From Pseudomonadota bacterium (GTDB taxonomy: Bacteria > Pseudomonadota > Gammaproteobacteria > Burkholderiales > Rhodocyclaceae), in contig JAPLQT010000066.1 in NCBI GenBank assembly GCA_026399515.1, forward strand, positions 54,808 to 92,395: 37,588 nt of DNA, read 5' to 3'. Position 1 is the stretch's first letter. Every line of letters begins with the position of its first letter. A model generated the notes under the pieces. The model worked only from the letters and a program-made list of their open reading frames with translations. It was not told the DNA's origin and did not search any database. Positions 8,285 to 16,355 of this stretch are shown here, one piece after another. Position numbers and translations under genes: made by a program.

Positions 8285-8893
8285 ATGCTAACGCACGACA
8301 AAATCGAAAAAAATATCGGCCTGATGATCCTGTTGATCGTTCTGCTGGTCAGCGTGGGCGGCCTCGTCGAGATCGTTCCGCTGTTTTTCCAGAAATCGAC
8401 GACCGAAGCGGTGGCGGGCCTCAAGCCCTATGACGCGGTTCGGCTGGCGGGCCGCGACATCTATCTTCGCGAGGGTTGCTACAATTGCCACTCGCAAATG
8501 ATCCGTCCCTTCCGCGCCGAGACCGAACGCTATGGTCATTACTCGGTGGCCGGTGAGTTCATCTACGACCATCCGTTCCAATGGGGTTCCAAGCGCACAG
8601 GTCCCGATCTGGCGCGCGTCGGCGGCCGCTATTCCGACGAATGGCATCGTACTCACTTGTTACAGCCGCGCGACGTGGTGCCCGAATCGAACATGCCCGC
8701 CTACTACTGGCTGGATCGCCCGGCCCGGAGCGACGACATCGATGCCAAGATGAAAGCCTTGCGCACCGTGGGGGTCCCCTATACCGACCAGGAAATCGCC
8801 GGAGCCCGCGAGCAGCTCAAGGGCAAAACCGAACTGGACGTGCTGATTGCCTATCTACAGGGCTTGGGAACCGTTCTCAAGCAGACCAAATGA
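8285..8893 (+). CDS. ccoO: cbb3-type cytochrome c oxidase subunit II (mono-heme cytochrome c)
   Basis: CcoO is a membrane-anchored mono-heme cytochrome c that passes electrons to CcoN. The 202-residue protein has one N-terminal membrane helix (about 10-32), the heme motif C65-Y-N-C68-H69 in [13 protein letters not shown], and [10 protein letters not shown] supplying the axial Met. I prefer the ATG at 8285, since AGGAGAGG (8268-8275) ends 9 bases before it; the in-frame ATG at 8276 directly abuts that Shine-Dalgarno. It ends overlapping ccoQ (ATGA). Confidence 0.96.
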   Translation: MLTHDKIEKNIGLMILLIVLLVSVGGLVEIVPLFFQKSTTEAVAGLKPYDAVRLAGRDIYLREGCYNCHSQMIRPFRAETERYGHYSVAGEFIYDHPFQWGSKRTGPDLARVGGRYSDEWHRTHLLQPRDVVPESNMPAYYWLDRPARSDDIDAKMKALRTVGVPYTDQEIAGAREQLKGKTELDVLIAYLQGLGTVLKQTK

Positions 8894-9108
8894 ACATGGA
8901 CATCAACGATCTGCGTTCGCTGTTCACCGTGGTCACGTTCGCCATGTTTATCGGCATCATCTGGTGGACCTATAGCGGCAATCGCAAGCAGGCATTCGAG
9001 GAGGCGGCGCTGCTGCCCTTTACGGATGACGAGCCGGCCGAGGTGGCGAGGAATGGCAAGAAATCCTGGATTTCCTCCGTCGAGCAAAACGAAAGGAAAG
9101 CGTCATGA
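8890..9108 (+). CDS. ccoQ: cbb3 oxidase small subunit CcoQ
   Basis: This 72-residue single-pass protein has the CcoQ layout. A short N-terminus, [20 protein letters not shown], leads into a helix ending [20 protein letters not shown], and then an acidic stretch (LPFTDDE). CcoQ stabilises the assembled oxidase. Start and stop both overlap the neighbouring genes in ATGA configuration (8890-8893 with ccoO, 9105-9108 with ccoP), which supports coupled translation and this reading frame. An in-frame ATG two codons later is an alternative start. Confidence 0.92.
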   Translation: MNMDINDLRSLFTVVTFAMFIGIIWWTYSGNRKQAFEEAALLPFTDDEPAEVARNGKKSWISSVEQNERKAS

Positions 9109-10088
9109 GCGATTTTGTCAGTGGATTCTGGAACATTTATATCACGGTGCTGGTGCTGATCAGTGTGGTCGGTTGCGGTGTTTTCCTATGGATACAGGAC
9201 AAGGCTAAGAATGCGCCCGGTGAAACCATGGGCCATGTCTGGGACGAAACTCTTGAGGAATACAGCAACCCGATGCCCAACTGGTGGCGCTGGATGTTCT
9301 ATATCACGGTGGTTTTCGCGCTGTGTTATCTGGCTGTCTACCCCGGCTTGGGCAGTTACTCGGGACAGTTTGGCTGGTCTTCCCGGGGTCAGTATGACAA
9401 GGAAATCGCCGATGCCAACGCCAAGTTCGATCCCATCTTCGACGCTTACAAGAACCAGGATTTGATTAAGGTTGCCGCCGATCCGAAGGCCAGGGAAATG
9501 GGCCGCAGCATGTTCCTGACGTATTGCGCCCAGTGCCACGGGTCCGATGCGAAAGGCGCCAAGGGTTTTCCCAATCTGACGGACAACGACTGGTTGTGGG
9601 GCGGCGAACCCGAACAGATCAAGGTCACGATACTCGGCGGTCGTGTTGGTGTCATGCCGCCCTACGGCGGCAATCCCGATGCGGTTGGCGGTCCGGCGGG
9701 CGCCAAGGAACTTGCCAATTATGTTCGCTCGCTGTCGGGACTCCCCAACGACGCAATCCTGTCCGCCAAGGGCAAGGAGCGCTTCGCCGTGGTTTGCGTT
9801 GCGTGTCACGGTCCTGATGGCAAGGGCGTCCAAGCGATGGGCGCGCCCAACCTGACCGACAAGATCTGGCTGTTCAGCAGCAAGGAAGACGCCATAGTCG
9901 AGATCATCACTAAGGGACGTACGCTGACGATGCCATCGCACAAGGATTTCCTCGGCGAAGCCAAGGTACATCTCCTGGCAGCCTATGTGTATGGCCTCGG
10001 CGGCGGTGTCAAGCCTGCACCAGCGACCCCTGTGGCGGCGGAACAACCTGCCGCGGCACCCACAGCTGCGCCAGCAGAAAAGAAGTAA
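9105..10088 (+). CDS. ccoP: cbb3-type cytochrome c oxidase subunit III (di-heme cytochrome c)
   Basis: CcoP is the di-heme subunit that receives electrons from soluble cytochromes. The 327-residue protein has two N-terminal membrane helices (about 8-30 and 62-80) with the conserved linker HVWDETLEEYSNPMPNWWRW. The heme motifs are C141-A-Q-C144-H145 and C231-V-A-C234-H235, with later Met-containing loops (VGVMPPYGG, LTMPSHKDF). The tail after about residue 303 is rich in Ala and Pro, which is common in this family. It is last in the operon and is followed by a strong terminator. Confidence 0.97.
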   Translation: MSDFVSGFWNIYITVLVLISVVGCGVFLWIQDKAKNAPGETMGHVWDETLEEYSNPMPNWWRWMFYITVVFALCYLAVYPGLGSYSGQFGWSSRGQYDKEIADANAKFDPIFDAYKNQDLIKVAADPKAREMGRSMFLTYCAQCHGSDAKGAKGFPNLTDNDWLWGGEPEQIKVTILGGRVGVMPPYGGNPDAVGGPAGAKELANYVRSLSGLPNDAILSAKGKERFAVVCVACHGPDGKGVQAMGAPNLTDKIWLFSSKEDAIVEIITKGRTLTMPSHKDFLGEAKVHLLAAYVYGLGGGVKPAPATPVAAEQPAAAPTAAPAEKK

Positions 10089-10095
10089 GCACCTT

Positions 10096-10129
10096 AAACT
10101 CCCCGGTAGAATCCCCGGGGAGTTTTTTT
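10096..10129 (+). terminator. strong intrinsic terminator after ccoNOQP
   Basis: AAACTCCCCGG (10096-10106) and CCGGGGAGTTT (10115-10125) form a perfect 11-bp stem with an 8-base loop, running into a seven-T tract (10123-10129). Confidence 0.93.
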
Positions 10130-10130
10130 C

Positions 10131-10159
10131 TTGATAGAATTAGAGTTTTCTAATATAAC
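10131..10159 (+). promoter_or_regulatory. possible ccoG promoter
   Basis: TTGATA (10131-10136) and TATAAC (10154-10159) are 17 bases apart, directly after the ccoP terminator. Transcription would begin around the annotated ccoG ATG (10163), which also lacks a Shine-Dalgarno. Either the mRNA is leaderless or translation begins further in, for example at the in-frame ATG at 10220. Confidence 0.4.
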
Positions 10160-10162
10160 GTC

Positions 10163-11611
10163 ATGAGCCAGGACGAGTTAAACCCTTCATGTTCACCGGC
10201 GGAACGCAAGCCTGCATCGATGGGCGAGCCGGAAGCGCCGTCGGCGCCGCTCTACGAAGTCCATAAGAAAATCTATCCACGCTCCGTCACCGGCTTGTTC
10301 GCAAGTTGGCGTTGGGCTCTCGTTTGGTTTACCCAGTTGCTTTTTTACGGACTTTGCTGGCTACCCTGGAATGGGCGTCAGGCGGTGCTGTTCGACTTGG
10401 TCGAGCGCAAGTTTTATATTTTCGGCCTGATATTCTGGCCGCAAGATGTGATTTACCTATCGGTGCTGCTGATTATTGCGGCGTACGGCCTGTTCTTATT
10501 CACCGCCATCGGCGGGCGGTTGTTCTGCGGTTACGCGTGTCCGCAAACCGTGTACACCGAGATATTCGTGTGGATCGAGGAAAGGATTGAGGGTGGTCGC
10601 GCCACCCGGATGAAGCTCGACCAACAACCGTGGAGCCGTCGAAAGTTGATGCTCAAGACCGCGAAGCATGCGATCTGGATAGGCTTTGCGTTTTGGACAG
10701 GGTTTACGTTCGTTGGCTATTTCACGCCGATCAATATCTTGTCTCTTTCAGTCGTGAATTTCAGCCTAGGTCCATGGGAGACTTTCTGGATACTCTTCTA
10801 TGGGTTCGCCACATACGGGAACGCAGGCTATATGCGCGAGCAGGTGTGCAAGTACATGTGCCCCTATGCCCGCTTCCAGAGCGTGATGTTCGATCCGGAC
10901 ACCCTGGTGGTGACCTATGATATCGAGCGCGGCGAACCGCGGGGGGCGCGATCCAGGAAGCTCGACCACAAGGCCGAGGGCAAGGGCGATTGCGTCGATT
11001 GCGGGATTTGCGTCCAGGTCTGTCCGACCGGCATCGACATCCGCAAGGGATTGCAGTATGAATGCATCGGATGTTCCGCCTGCATCGACGCCTGCGACCA
11101 GGTGATGGACAAGATGCTGTATCCGCGCGGCCTCATTCGCTATTCGACCGAACACGCCATCGAGCAGCATTGGGGACGCACGGAAATTCTGGCGCACCTG
11201 ATTCGGCCACGCATCGTGATTTACGGCGCGATCCTGGCCTGCATCGTGGTAGCCGGGGCATACGGCATCGCCACGCGCCTGCCGCTGAAGGTCGACGTCA
11301 TCCGGGATCGCAACAGCCTATCAAGGGAGGTTGAAAACGGCTTGATTGAAAATCTCTATCGCTTGCAGATCATGAACGTCAGCGAAACCATGCATCGTTA
11401 TGCGATCAGCGTCAGTGGGCTGGAAGGAATCGATATAGCAGCCGAGCGTATTGTCGAGATACCCGCCGCGGGTGCCCGGGTCGTGCTGGTGCCCGTGCGG
11501 GTGCCGCCTGAATCAGGCAAAAAGGGATCGAATCGGATTTATTTCGACGTCAACGCGATCGGCGATGAAAAGATTGCGGTCCACGAGAAAGCCAGTTTCC
11601 TGATGCCATGA
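10163..11611 (+). CDS. ccoG: cbb3 oxidase assembly protein CcoG (RdxA/FixG family)
   Basis: CcoG is a membrane iron-sulfur protein needed for cbb3 assembly, reported to reduce Cu(II) to Cu(I). The 482-residue protein has about five membrane helices. RLFCGYACPQTVYTEIF carries the CxxxCP signature, a second cysteine pair occurs in EQVCKYMCPYARFQ, and two [4Fe-4S] motifs follow: CVDCGICVQVCPTGIDIR and CIGCSACIDACDQ. The C-terminal 130 residues form the periplasmic FixG domain. About 30 residues precede the conserved LYEVHKKIYPRSVTGLF, so the start is uncertain. The stop overlaps or closely precedes fixH. Confidence 0.95.
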   Translation: MSQDELNPSCSPAERKPASMGEPEAPSAPLYEVHKKIYPRSVTGLFASWRWALVWFTQLLFYGLCWLPWNGRQAVLFDLVERKFYIFGLIFWPQDVIYLSVLLIIAAYGLFLFTAIGGRLFCGYACPQTVYTEIFVWIEERIEGGRATRMKLDQQPWSRRKLMLKTAKHAIWIGFAFWTGFTFVGYFTPINILSLSVVNFSLGPWETFWILFYGFATYGNAGYMREQVCKYMCPYARFQSVMFDPDTLVVTYDIERGEPRGARSRKLDHKAEGKGDCVDCGICVQVCPTGIDIRKGLQYECIGCSACIDACDQVMDKMLYPRGLIRYSTEHAIEQHWGRTEILAHLIRPRIVIYGAILACIVVAGAYGIATRLPLKVDVIRDRNSLSREVENGLIENLYRLQIMNVSETMHRYAISVSGLEGIDIAAERIVEIPAAGARVVLVPVRVPPESGKKGSNRIYFDVNAIGDEKIAVHEKASFLMP

Positions 11612-11622
11612 CGGAGAAACCT

Positions 11623-12162
11623 ATGCAAACCACTGCGGACGCAAATTTAGCACCCTGGTATCGCCACCGCTGGCCTTGGTTCCTCATGGCCGGACCCGGA
11701 CTGGTGGTGGTGGCGAGCTTCATCACGCTGTGGCTGGCGATAGTATCCAGCGATGGATTGGTGACTGAAGAGTATTACAAGAAAGGACTGGCTATCAACC
11801 AGACTCTGGCACTGAGCGACCGAGCCAAGCTACTCAGACTTGAAGCGGGCTTGCGCCTGACGCTGAGTAGCGTCAGCGTCAGGTTAGGCGCGAAAGAGCC
11901 GGGTTTCGTCCCGCCGGCAAAAGTAAGGGTGACGATCAGTCATCCGACTCGCGCCGGTCTGGACCAAAGCCAGGTATTGACACTCCAGAACGGACTTTAC
12001 AATGGGCCGTTCCGGTTGCCGGCGGCCGGTCACTGGTTGGTATTGGTGGAAGATGAAGCCAAGACCTGGAGGGTCCTGGGGAACGTCGTCTTGCCCGCCG
12101 CGGGCGAGACAGTATTGGGTGGAGGGGCTACCGCCGGGCCGTCGACGACGGAAACAAAATAA
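11623..12162 (+). CDS. fixH: FixH/CcoH-family cbb3 assembly protein
   Basis: This 179-residue protein has one N-terminal membrane helix (RWPWFLMAGPGLVVVASFITLWLAI) followed by VSSDGLVTEEYYKKGLAINQ, the family signature, and a periplasmic beta-rich domain. FixH/CcoH is a membrane assembly factor for cbb3 oxidase. I chose the ATG at 11623 because GGAG (11613-11616) stands 6 bases before it. The ATG at 11608 overlaps the ccoG stop (ATGA) and is a possible alternative that adds five residues. Confidence 0.88.
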   Translation: MQTTADANLAPWYRHRWPWFLMAGPGLVVVASFITLWLAIVSSDGLVTEEYYKKGLAINQTLALSDRAKLLRLEAGLRLTLSSVSVRLGAKEPGFVPPAKVRVTISHPTRAGLDQSQVLTLQNGLYNGPFRLPAAGHWLVLVEDEAKTWRVLGNVVLPAAGETVLGGGATAGPSTTETK

Positions 12163-12221
12163 CCTATACTCAGAAATAGTTTAGATATAAAATGAAACCA
12201 GTCACTCCCTAGGAGAACAGA

Positions 12222-12497
12222 ATGAGACAGTTGATTTGGATTCTGTGGCCCTCGTTCGTCGTCGCTGGTTTTGCCGAAGTGGCATTCTTCACCTTGATAG
12301 ATCCTCAGGAACTGTACCTGTTCGGCGAGCCGACGCATTTTTCCAGGACGGCGACCTACTCCATCGGGTTCTTCTGTTTCTGGGCCGTGTGCGCGGCGTC
12401 CAGCATGTTCACCTGCTTCATTCAGCGCAGTTCGGATGAAGTAAATCGCTGTACCATCGCCGCGACTTGCAAGGATCGGGTCCTGACCCGAAACTAG
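12222..12497 (+). CDS. small two-helix membrane protein of unknown function
   Basis: I do not recognise the 91-residue family. There are two likely membrane helices: WILWPSFVVAGFAEVAFFTL, and a second around SIGFFCFWAVCAASSMFTCFI. They are joined by an acidic loop containing LIDPQELYLFGEP and followed by a polar tail. Four cysteines lie in or just after the second helix. The ATG has AGGAG about 9 bases upstream, and codon use matches the neighbours, so it is probably real. It is 59 bases after fixH on the same strand, so a role in cbb3 assembly or copper handling is possible from context only. Confidence 0.75.
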   Translation: MRQLIWILWPSFVVAGFAEVAFFTLIDPQELYLFGEPTHFSRTATYSIGFFCFWAVCAASSMFTCFIQRSSDEVNRCTIAATCKDRVLTRN

Positions 12498-12528
12498 AAA
12501 TAGACGCGCGGGAATTGCCCCGCCGCGA

Positions 12529-12972
12529 TCATCGATACACCAGCACCGGTGTCTTGGAGTGAGTCAACACCTTTTGGGTTTCGCTCCCCAGCAATAATCC
12601 GCTGATCCCTCTGCGGCCGTGCGATGACATGAAAATAAGATCGCAATTTGCCGACGTCGCGGCTTCTATGATCGCCTCATAGGGAACGTCGCTGACGGTG
12701 CTGACGGAAGCGCAGCCGACACCCGCTGCGCCTGCCGCCGATTCGGCCGCGCCGAGTATCTCCCTAGCCTGTTTGTCCGCCATCTCGGCAAACCTCTCCG
12801 GCGTGGTCGGATCGATCAGCGCCCCCTCACCGTAATAGGCAACGGGATAGTCGGGCTTGGCGTAAAAGAAAGTGAGCTTCGCGCCGATCTCTTTGGCGAA
12901 AGCTACCGCGCGCTTAACGGTATCCGCGGAAAGCGCCGAGCCATCGGTTGGGACTAGGATATGCTTGAACAT
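12529..12972 (-). CDS. universal stress protein, UspA family
   Basis: This is a single-domain universal stress protein of 147 residues. It opens with MFKHILVPTDGSALS, and ends with the nucleotide-binding loop SSHGRRGISGLLLGSETQKVL and PVLVYR. The loop fits the x-x2-G-x9-G-S pattern of ATP-binding members, with Ser at the first Gly. Such proteins are often induced by oxygen limitation. A class II FNR-type promoter lies upstream (TATAAT at 13013-13008 on this strand, FNR box at about -41), and GGGAG precedes the start. It is convergent with the 91-aa membrane protein gene. Confidence 0.92.
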   Translation of the reverse strand: MFKHILVPTDGSALSADTVKRAVAFAKEIGAKLTFFYAKPDYPVAYYGEGALIDPTTPERFAEMADKQAREILGAAESAAGAAGVGCASVSTVSDVPYEAIIEAATSANCDLIFMSSHGRRGISGLLLGSETQKVLTHSKTPVLVYR

Positions 12973-13007
12973 GTCGTTCTCCCTGGCAAATGTGAATCTA
13001 CGGTTTG

Positions 13008-13048
13008 ATTATAGGTAAGGCTTACAAAGCTTGCTTGACACAGATCAA
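13008..13048 (-). promoter_or_regulatory. FNR-dependent promoter of the Usp gene
   Basis: On the minus strand a perfect TATAAT (13013 to 13008) predicts a start near 13001. The FNR box TTGACACAGATCAA (plus-strand 13035-13048), centred at 13041.5, then lies at about -41, the class II activation position. Confidence 0.75.
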
Positions 13049-13079
13049 TCGCTCCCGGAGCTTGCTTGACGCAGATCAA
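13028..13079. repeat. 31-bp-period direct repeat carrying two FNR boxes
   Basis: A 21-base unit starting AGCTTGCTTGAC occurs at 13028-13048 and 13059-13079 with one mismatch (A13040/G13071). Each copy contains an FNR box: TTGACACAGATCAA at 13035-13048 and TTGACGCAGATCAA at 13066-13079. The 31-base offset is about three helical turns, placing both dimers on the same DNA face. Confidence 0.9.
13066..13079 (+). promoter_or_regulatory. FNR box facing the beta-CASP gene
   Basis: TTGACGCAGATCAA is centred at 13072.5. A class II promoter here would start near 13114, only about 4 bases before the ATG at 13118. The -10 candidate (CATCAT, 13101-13106) is weak. The same site is at about -72 for the Usp promoter, a usual second-site position. 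Confidence 0.6.
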
Positions 13080-13117
13080 AGCCTCACGGCTAGCGCCGCG
13101 CATCATCACACCTTATC

Positions 13118-14554
13118 ATGCAACTCACATTTTACGGTGCAGCGGCAGAGGTCACCGGTTCCTGCTACCTTGTCGAGGCCGAAACAGACACCTCGAAAAA
13201 GCTTCGATTTATTTTTGATTGCGGCATGTTTCAGGGCGGGCGCGAATCCTACCGGAGGAACCTTTCCGCACTGGGGTTCGGTTTGTCCCAACTCGACTTC
13301 GTCCTCCTCAGCCACGCTCACCTGGATCACTCCGGGTTGTTGCCTCGGTTGACGGCGCTGGGGTATCACGGCCCGGTGTATGTCACGACGGCAACGGCCG
13401 ACCTGTTGGAGGTGATGTTGCTCGATTCCGCCCACATCCAGGAAAAAGAGGCTGAATGGGAGAATCGTCATTTCCACGGACGCCATGCCAGGCGTGGCTG
13501 GGAACGCGCGCCTCTATACACCGTGGCGCAAGCTCAGGCTAGCCTGAAGCAGCTGCAACGGGTCGACTACGGCATCGAGTTTTCCCCGCATCCCGCGGTC
13601 CGTTGCGTATTCCGGGACGCAGGCCATATTCTTGGCTCGGCCATCACCGAAATATGGCTTGAAGAGTTTGGAAATTCGCGAAAAAGGATCAGGAAGCTCG
13701 TCATGTCGGGCGATCTTGGCCAACCCATGAGGCTGGTGTTGCGCGATCCGGAGCCGGTCGGAGAAGCCGATATTCTGCTGATCGAGTCGACTTACGGAAA
13801 CCGCTTGCACAAGCCGTTGGCGGCAACGGAGGACGAACTGGTGGCAGCGATCGATACGACGCTGCACAAGAAGCGCGGCAATGTCGTCATGCCGGCGTTC
13901 TCGGTGGGACGAACCCAGGAAGTACTCTTTGTCCTGACCGATCTGGTCCGACGCGAGCGACTCCCCCCCTTGAATATCTATGTCGATTCACCGATGGCGA
14001 TTTCTGCCACCGAGCTGACCATCAAACATCGAAATCTGCTCGATGCCGAAACTTGCGCGTTGATCGACTGGCAGCGCCAACATCCTGACCGGCCGCGCAT
14101 ACGCTTTATCCAGGATGTACAGGATTCCATGTCCTTGAACGAAATTCACGGCGGCGCCGTAATCATTTCCGCGAGCGGCATGTGCGATGCGGGAAGGATC
14201 AAGTATCACTTGCAGCACAATTTATCTAGGCCGGAATGCTCGGTGATCATCACCGGCTTTCAGGCAGCAGGGACATTGGGTCGTCGACTGGTCGATGGCG
14301 CCCGGCGTGTTCGCCTGTTCGGCGAGGATGTCCCGGTGCGCGCGGATATTTTTACTATTGGCGGGTTATCGGCGCATGCCGACCAGGACGGGCTGTTGGG
14401 CTGGCTGAGCAATTTCGTCAAACCGCCGCAGCACTGCTTCGTGGTGCACGGCGAGGCGGAGGCAAGCGCCGCGTTTGCGACCGCCATAGGCCAGCGCCTG
14501 GATTGGCCGGACGTCGTCGTGCCGCATTATGCGGAAACCTTCACGCTAAACTGA
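13118..14554 (+). CDS. MBL-fold beta-CASP hydrolase (RNase-like)
   Basis: This 478-residue protein belongs to the metallo-beta-lactamase/beta-CASP group, whose members include RNA endo- and exonucleases. The metal motif H66-A-H68-L-D70-H71 lies in SHAHLDHSG. It is followed by DAGHILGSA, SGDLG, the beta-CASP stretch VVMPAFSVGRTQEVLFVL, ISASGMCDAGRI, and a C-terminal RNA-specificity motif with HADQDGLLGW and VVHGEAEA. All expected metal ligands appear present. Its RNA target is unknown. No Shine-Dalgarno precedes the ATG, which together with the FNR-box spacing suggests a leaderless transcript. It precedes phaC by 23 bases, so phaC may be co-transcribed. Confidence 0.92.
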   Translation: MQLTFYGAAAEVTGSCYLVEAETDTSKKLRFIFDCGMFQGGRESYRRNLSALGFGLSQLDFVLLSHAHLDHSGLLPRLTALGYHGPVYVTTATADLLEVMLLDSAHIQEKEAEWENRHFHGRHARRGWERAPLYTVAQAQASLKQLQRVDYGIEFSPHPAVRCVFRDAGHILGSAITEIWLEEFGNSRKRIRKLVMSGDLGQPMRLVLRDPEPVGEADILLIESTYGNRLHKPLAATEDELVAAIDTTLHKKRGNVVMPAFSVGRTQEVLFVLTDLVRRERLPPLNIYVDSPMAISATELTIKHRNLLDAETCALIDWQRQHPDRPRIRFIQDVQDSMSLNEIHGGAVIISASGMCDAGRIKYHLQHNLSRPECSVIITGFQAAGTLGRRLVDGARRVRLFGEDVPVRADIFTIGGLSAHADQDGLLGWLSNFVKPPQHCFVVHGEAEASAAFATAIGQRLDWPDVVVPHYAETFTLN

Positions 14555-14577
14555 ATTTGTGGATTAAGGAGCAGATC

Positions 14578-16305
14578 ATGAGCATCACCACAAAAACTCC
14601 TCTTACGCCGCAGGCCACCTGGCATGCGGTGAATCAGGCGATCGAAAGCAATGTCGACCCGATGGGAATGGCGACGCCTTTGCTGCATGCACAAATGGCT
14701 TGGCTGTCGCACCCGCAGGAGCTTGCGGATGAACTCGGGAAGTTTTCGTCCGACCTGATGGCGCTGCAATGGCATTCGTGGCAACGATCGCTGGGCATGC
14801 CGAGCGATGACCTGGTCAAGCCGCATGCGGACGACACGCGATTCAGCGATCCTCAGTGGCAGGATACTGCGAGCTGGGATATTGCCAAGGAGTGGTACCT
14901 GTTGTTCACTCACCAGATGCAGGACATGCTCTATGAAACCCCCGGGATGTCGAACAAGGATCGCCGCCGCGCAGCGTTCTGGTGGCGCAAATGGTTGAAT
15001 GCCATGGCACCGACCAACTTCCTGTGGACCAATCCGGTCGCCATGCGCAAGGCCATCGAGACCAACGGTGAAAGCCTGGTCAAAGGCGCCCAGAATTTTC
15101 TGGCGGACCTCAAAGCCGGTACGGTGCGCATGACCAACCCGGATGATTTCACAGTCGGCAAGAATCTCGCGACGACACCGGGCAAGGTGGTGTTCAGGAA
15201 TCGCCTGCTCGAAGTGCTGCACTACACCCCGACAGTGGAGAAGAATTTCGAGAACCCGATCGTGATCGTCACGCCGTGGATCAACAAATACTATGTCCTC
15301 GACCTGACAGCGAAGAAAAGCATGATCAAGTTTCTGCTCGATCAGGGTTACAGCGTCTTCATCACCAGTTGGAAAAACCCCGATCAGAGCATGCGCGACG
15401 TGAGGTTCGATGATTACATCGCCGATGGCGTCGGCGCCATTGTGGAAACAGCCCGTGCGATCAGCGGTGCGAAGCAGGTGCATGCCGCCGGTTACTGCAT
15501 CGGCGGCGCCGCGTTGGCGACGTATATGGCCTGGGCCAACCGTCACTATGCGTCCGATCAGGTTCCGGTGAAGAGCGTGACCTTCTTCACGACCCTGGTC
15601 GATTACCACAAGCCGGGCGATATCGAGGTGTTTCTGGATGAAAGCAGCTTCAAATGGCTATCCGGCGCCATGAACGAGAAAGGCTTTCTGGACGGCAACG
15701 AAATGGCCAGCGCTTTTCGCCTGTTGCGGTCCAACAGCCTGGTCTGGCATTACGTAGTGCATGGCTACCTGTATGGCGAAAAGCCGCCACCCTTCGACGT
15801 GCTGTATTGGAACATGGACACCACGCGGATGCCGGCCGCGATGCATCAGTGGTACTTGCGGGAGTTCTACCTCAACAACAATCTGATCAAGAAAGATAGT
15901 TTGATGGTTGCGGGAGAAAAGATCGACCTGGGGCGGATCGTACAGCCGGTCTATGCCGTCAGTGCCGAGGACGATCATGTCGCACCCTGGCGGCAGACCT
16001 TCCGCATCAATAATGTCGTGTCCGGACCGAAGCGTTTCGTGTTGTCCAGCTCGGGCCATATCCTCGGCATCGTCAATCCGGTCGTCGACCCGCCCAAGCG
16101 TGAATACCGGGTTGGACTCGCCGAGCGGCACGATACGCCGGATAGCTGGCAGGAGCGCGCCGAACCTCATCCCGGCAGTTGGTGGGAGGATTGGATGGAA
16201 TGGTTGAAGCCCCAGTCAGGCAACCTGGTAAAGGCGGGGCCGGTGGCGACCAAGAGTTACCCGGCGCTGTCCGATGCACCGGGAACCTATGTACTGGAAG
16301 CTTGA
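14578..16305 (+). CDS. phaC: class I poly(3-hydroxyalkanoate) synthase
   Basis: PhaC polymerises 3-hydroxyacyl-CoA into polyhydroxyalkanoate on granules. The 575-residue length fits class I enzymes. The lipase-like box G-Y-C307-I-G-G carries the catalytic Cys. The Asp lies in SAEDDHVAPW and the His in SSGHILGIVNP. FENPIVIVTPWINKYYVLDL and SWKNPDQ are further family blocks. AAGGAG at 14566-14571 fixes the ATG; the open frame upstream to 14236 only overlaps the previous gene. No phaA or phaB is nearby, so precursors must come from elsewhere. The next gene starts 50 bases later on the same strand. Confidence 0.96.
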   Translation: MSITTKTPLTPQATWHAVNQAIESNVDPMGMATPLLHAQMAWLSHPQELADELGKFSSDLMALQWHSWQRSLGMPSDDLVKPHADDTRFSDPQWQDTASWDIAKEWYLLFTHQMQDMLYETPGMSNKDRRRAAFWWRKWLNAMAPTNFLWTNPVAMRKAIETNGESLVKGAQNFLADLKAGTVRMTNPDDFTVGKNLATTPGKVVFRNRLLEVLHYTPTVEKNFENPIVIVTPWINKYYVLDLTAKKSMIKFLLDQGYSVFITSWKNPDQSMRDVRFDDYIADGVGAIVETARAISGAKQVHAAGYCIGGAALATYMAWANRHYASDQVPVKSVTFFTTLVDYHKPGDIEVFLDESSFKWLSGAMNEKGFLDGNEMASAFRLLRSNSLVWHYVVHGYLYGEKPPPFDVLYWNMDTTRMPAAMHQWYLREFYLNNNLIKKDSLMVAGEKIDLGRIVQPVYAVSAEDDHVAPWRQTFRINNVVSGPKRFVLSSSGHILGIVNPVVDPPKREYRVGLAERHDTPDSWQERAEPHPGSWWEDWMEWLKPQSGNLVKAGPVATKSYPALSDAPGTYVLEA

Positions 16306-16355
16306 TAGACGCATAGAACAACTTTGCCAAAGCGGTAGCAAGGAGGCGTGACAAG

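Noticed and set aside
14236..14577. N-terminal extension of phaC
   Set aside because: It overlaps the end of the beta-CASP gene in another frame; AAGGAG before the ATG at 14578 and the normal PhaC length argue against it.
14527..15609. 360-codon open frame on the minus strand inside phaC
   Set aside because: Exact antisense shadow of a well-supported gene in GC-rich DNA, with a protein that has no recognisable motif.
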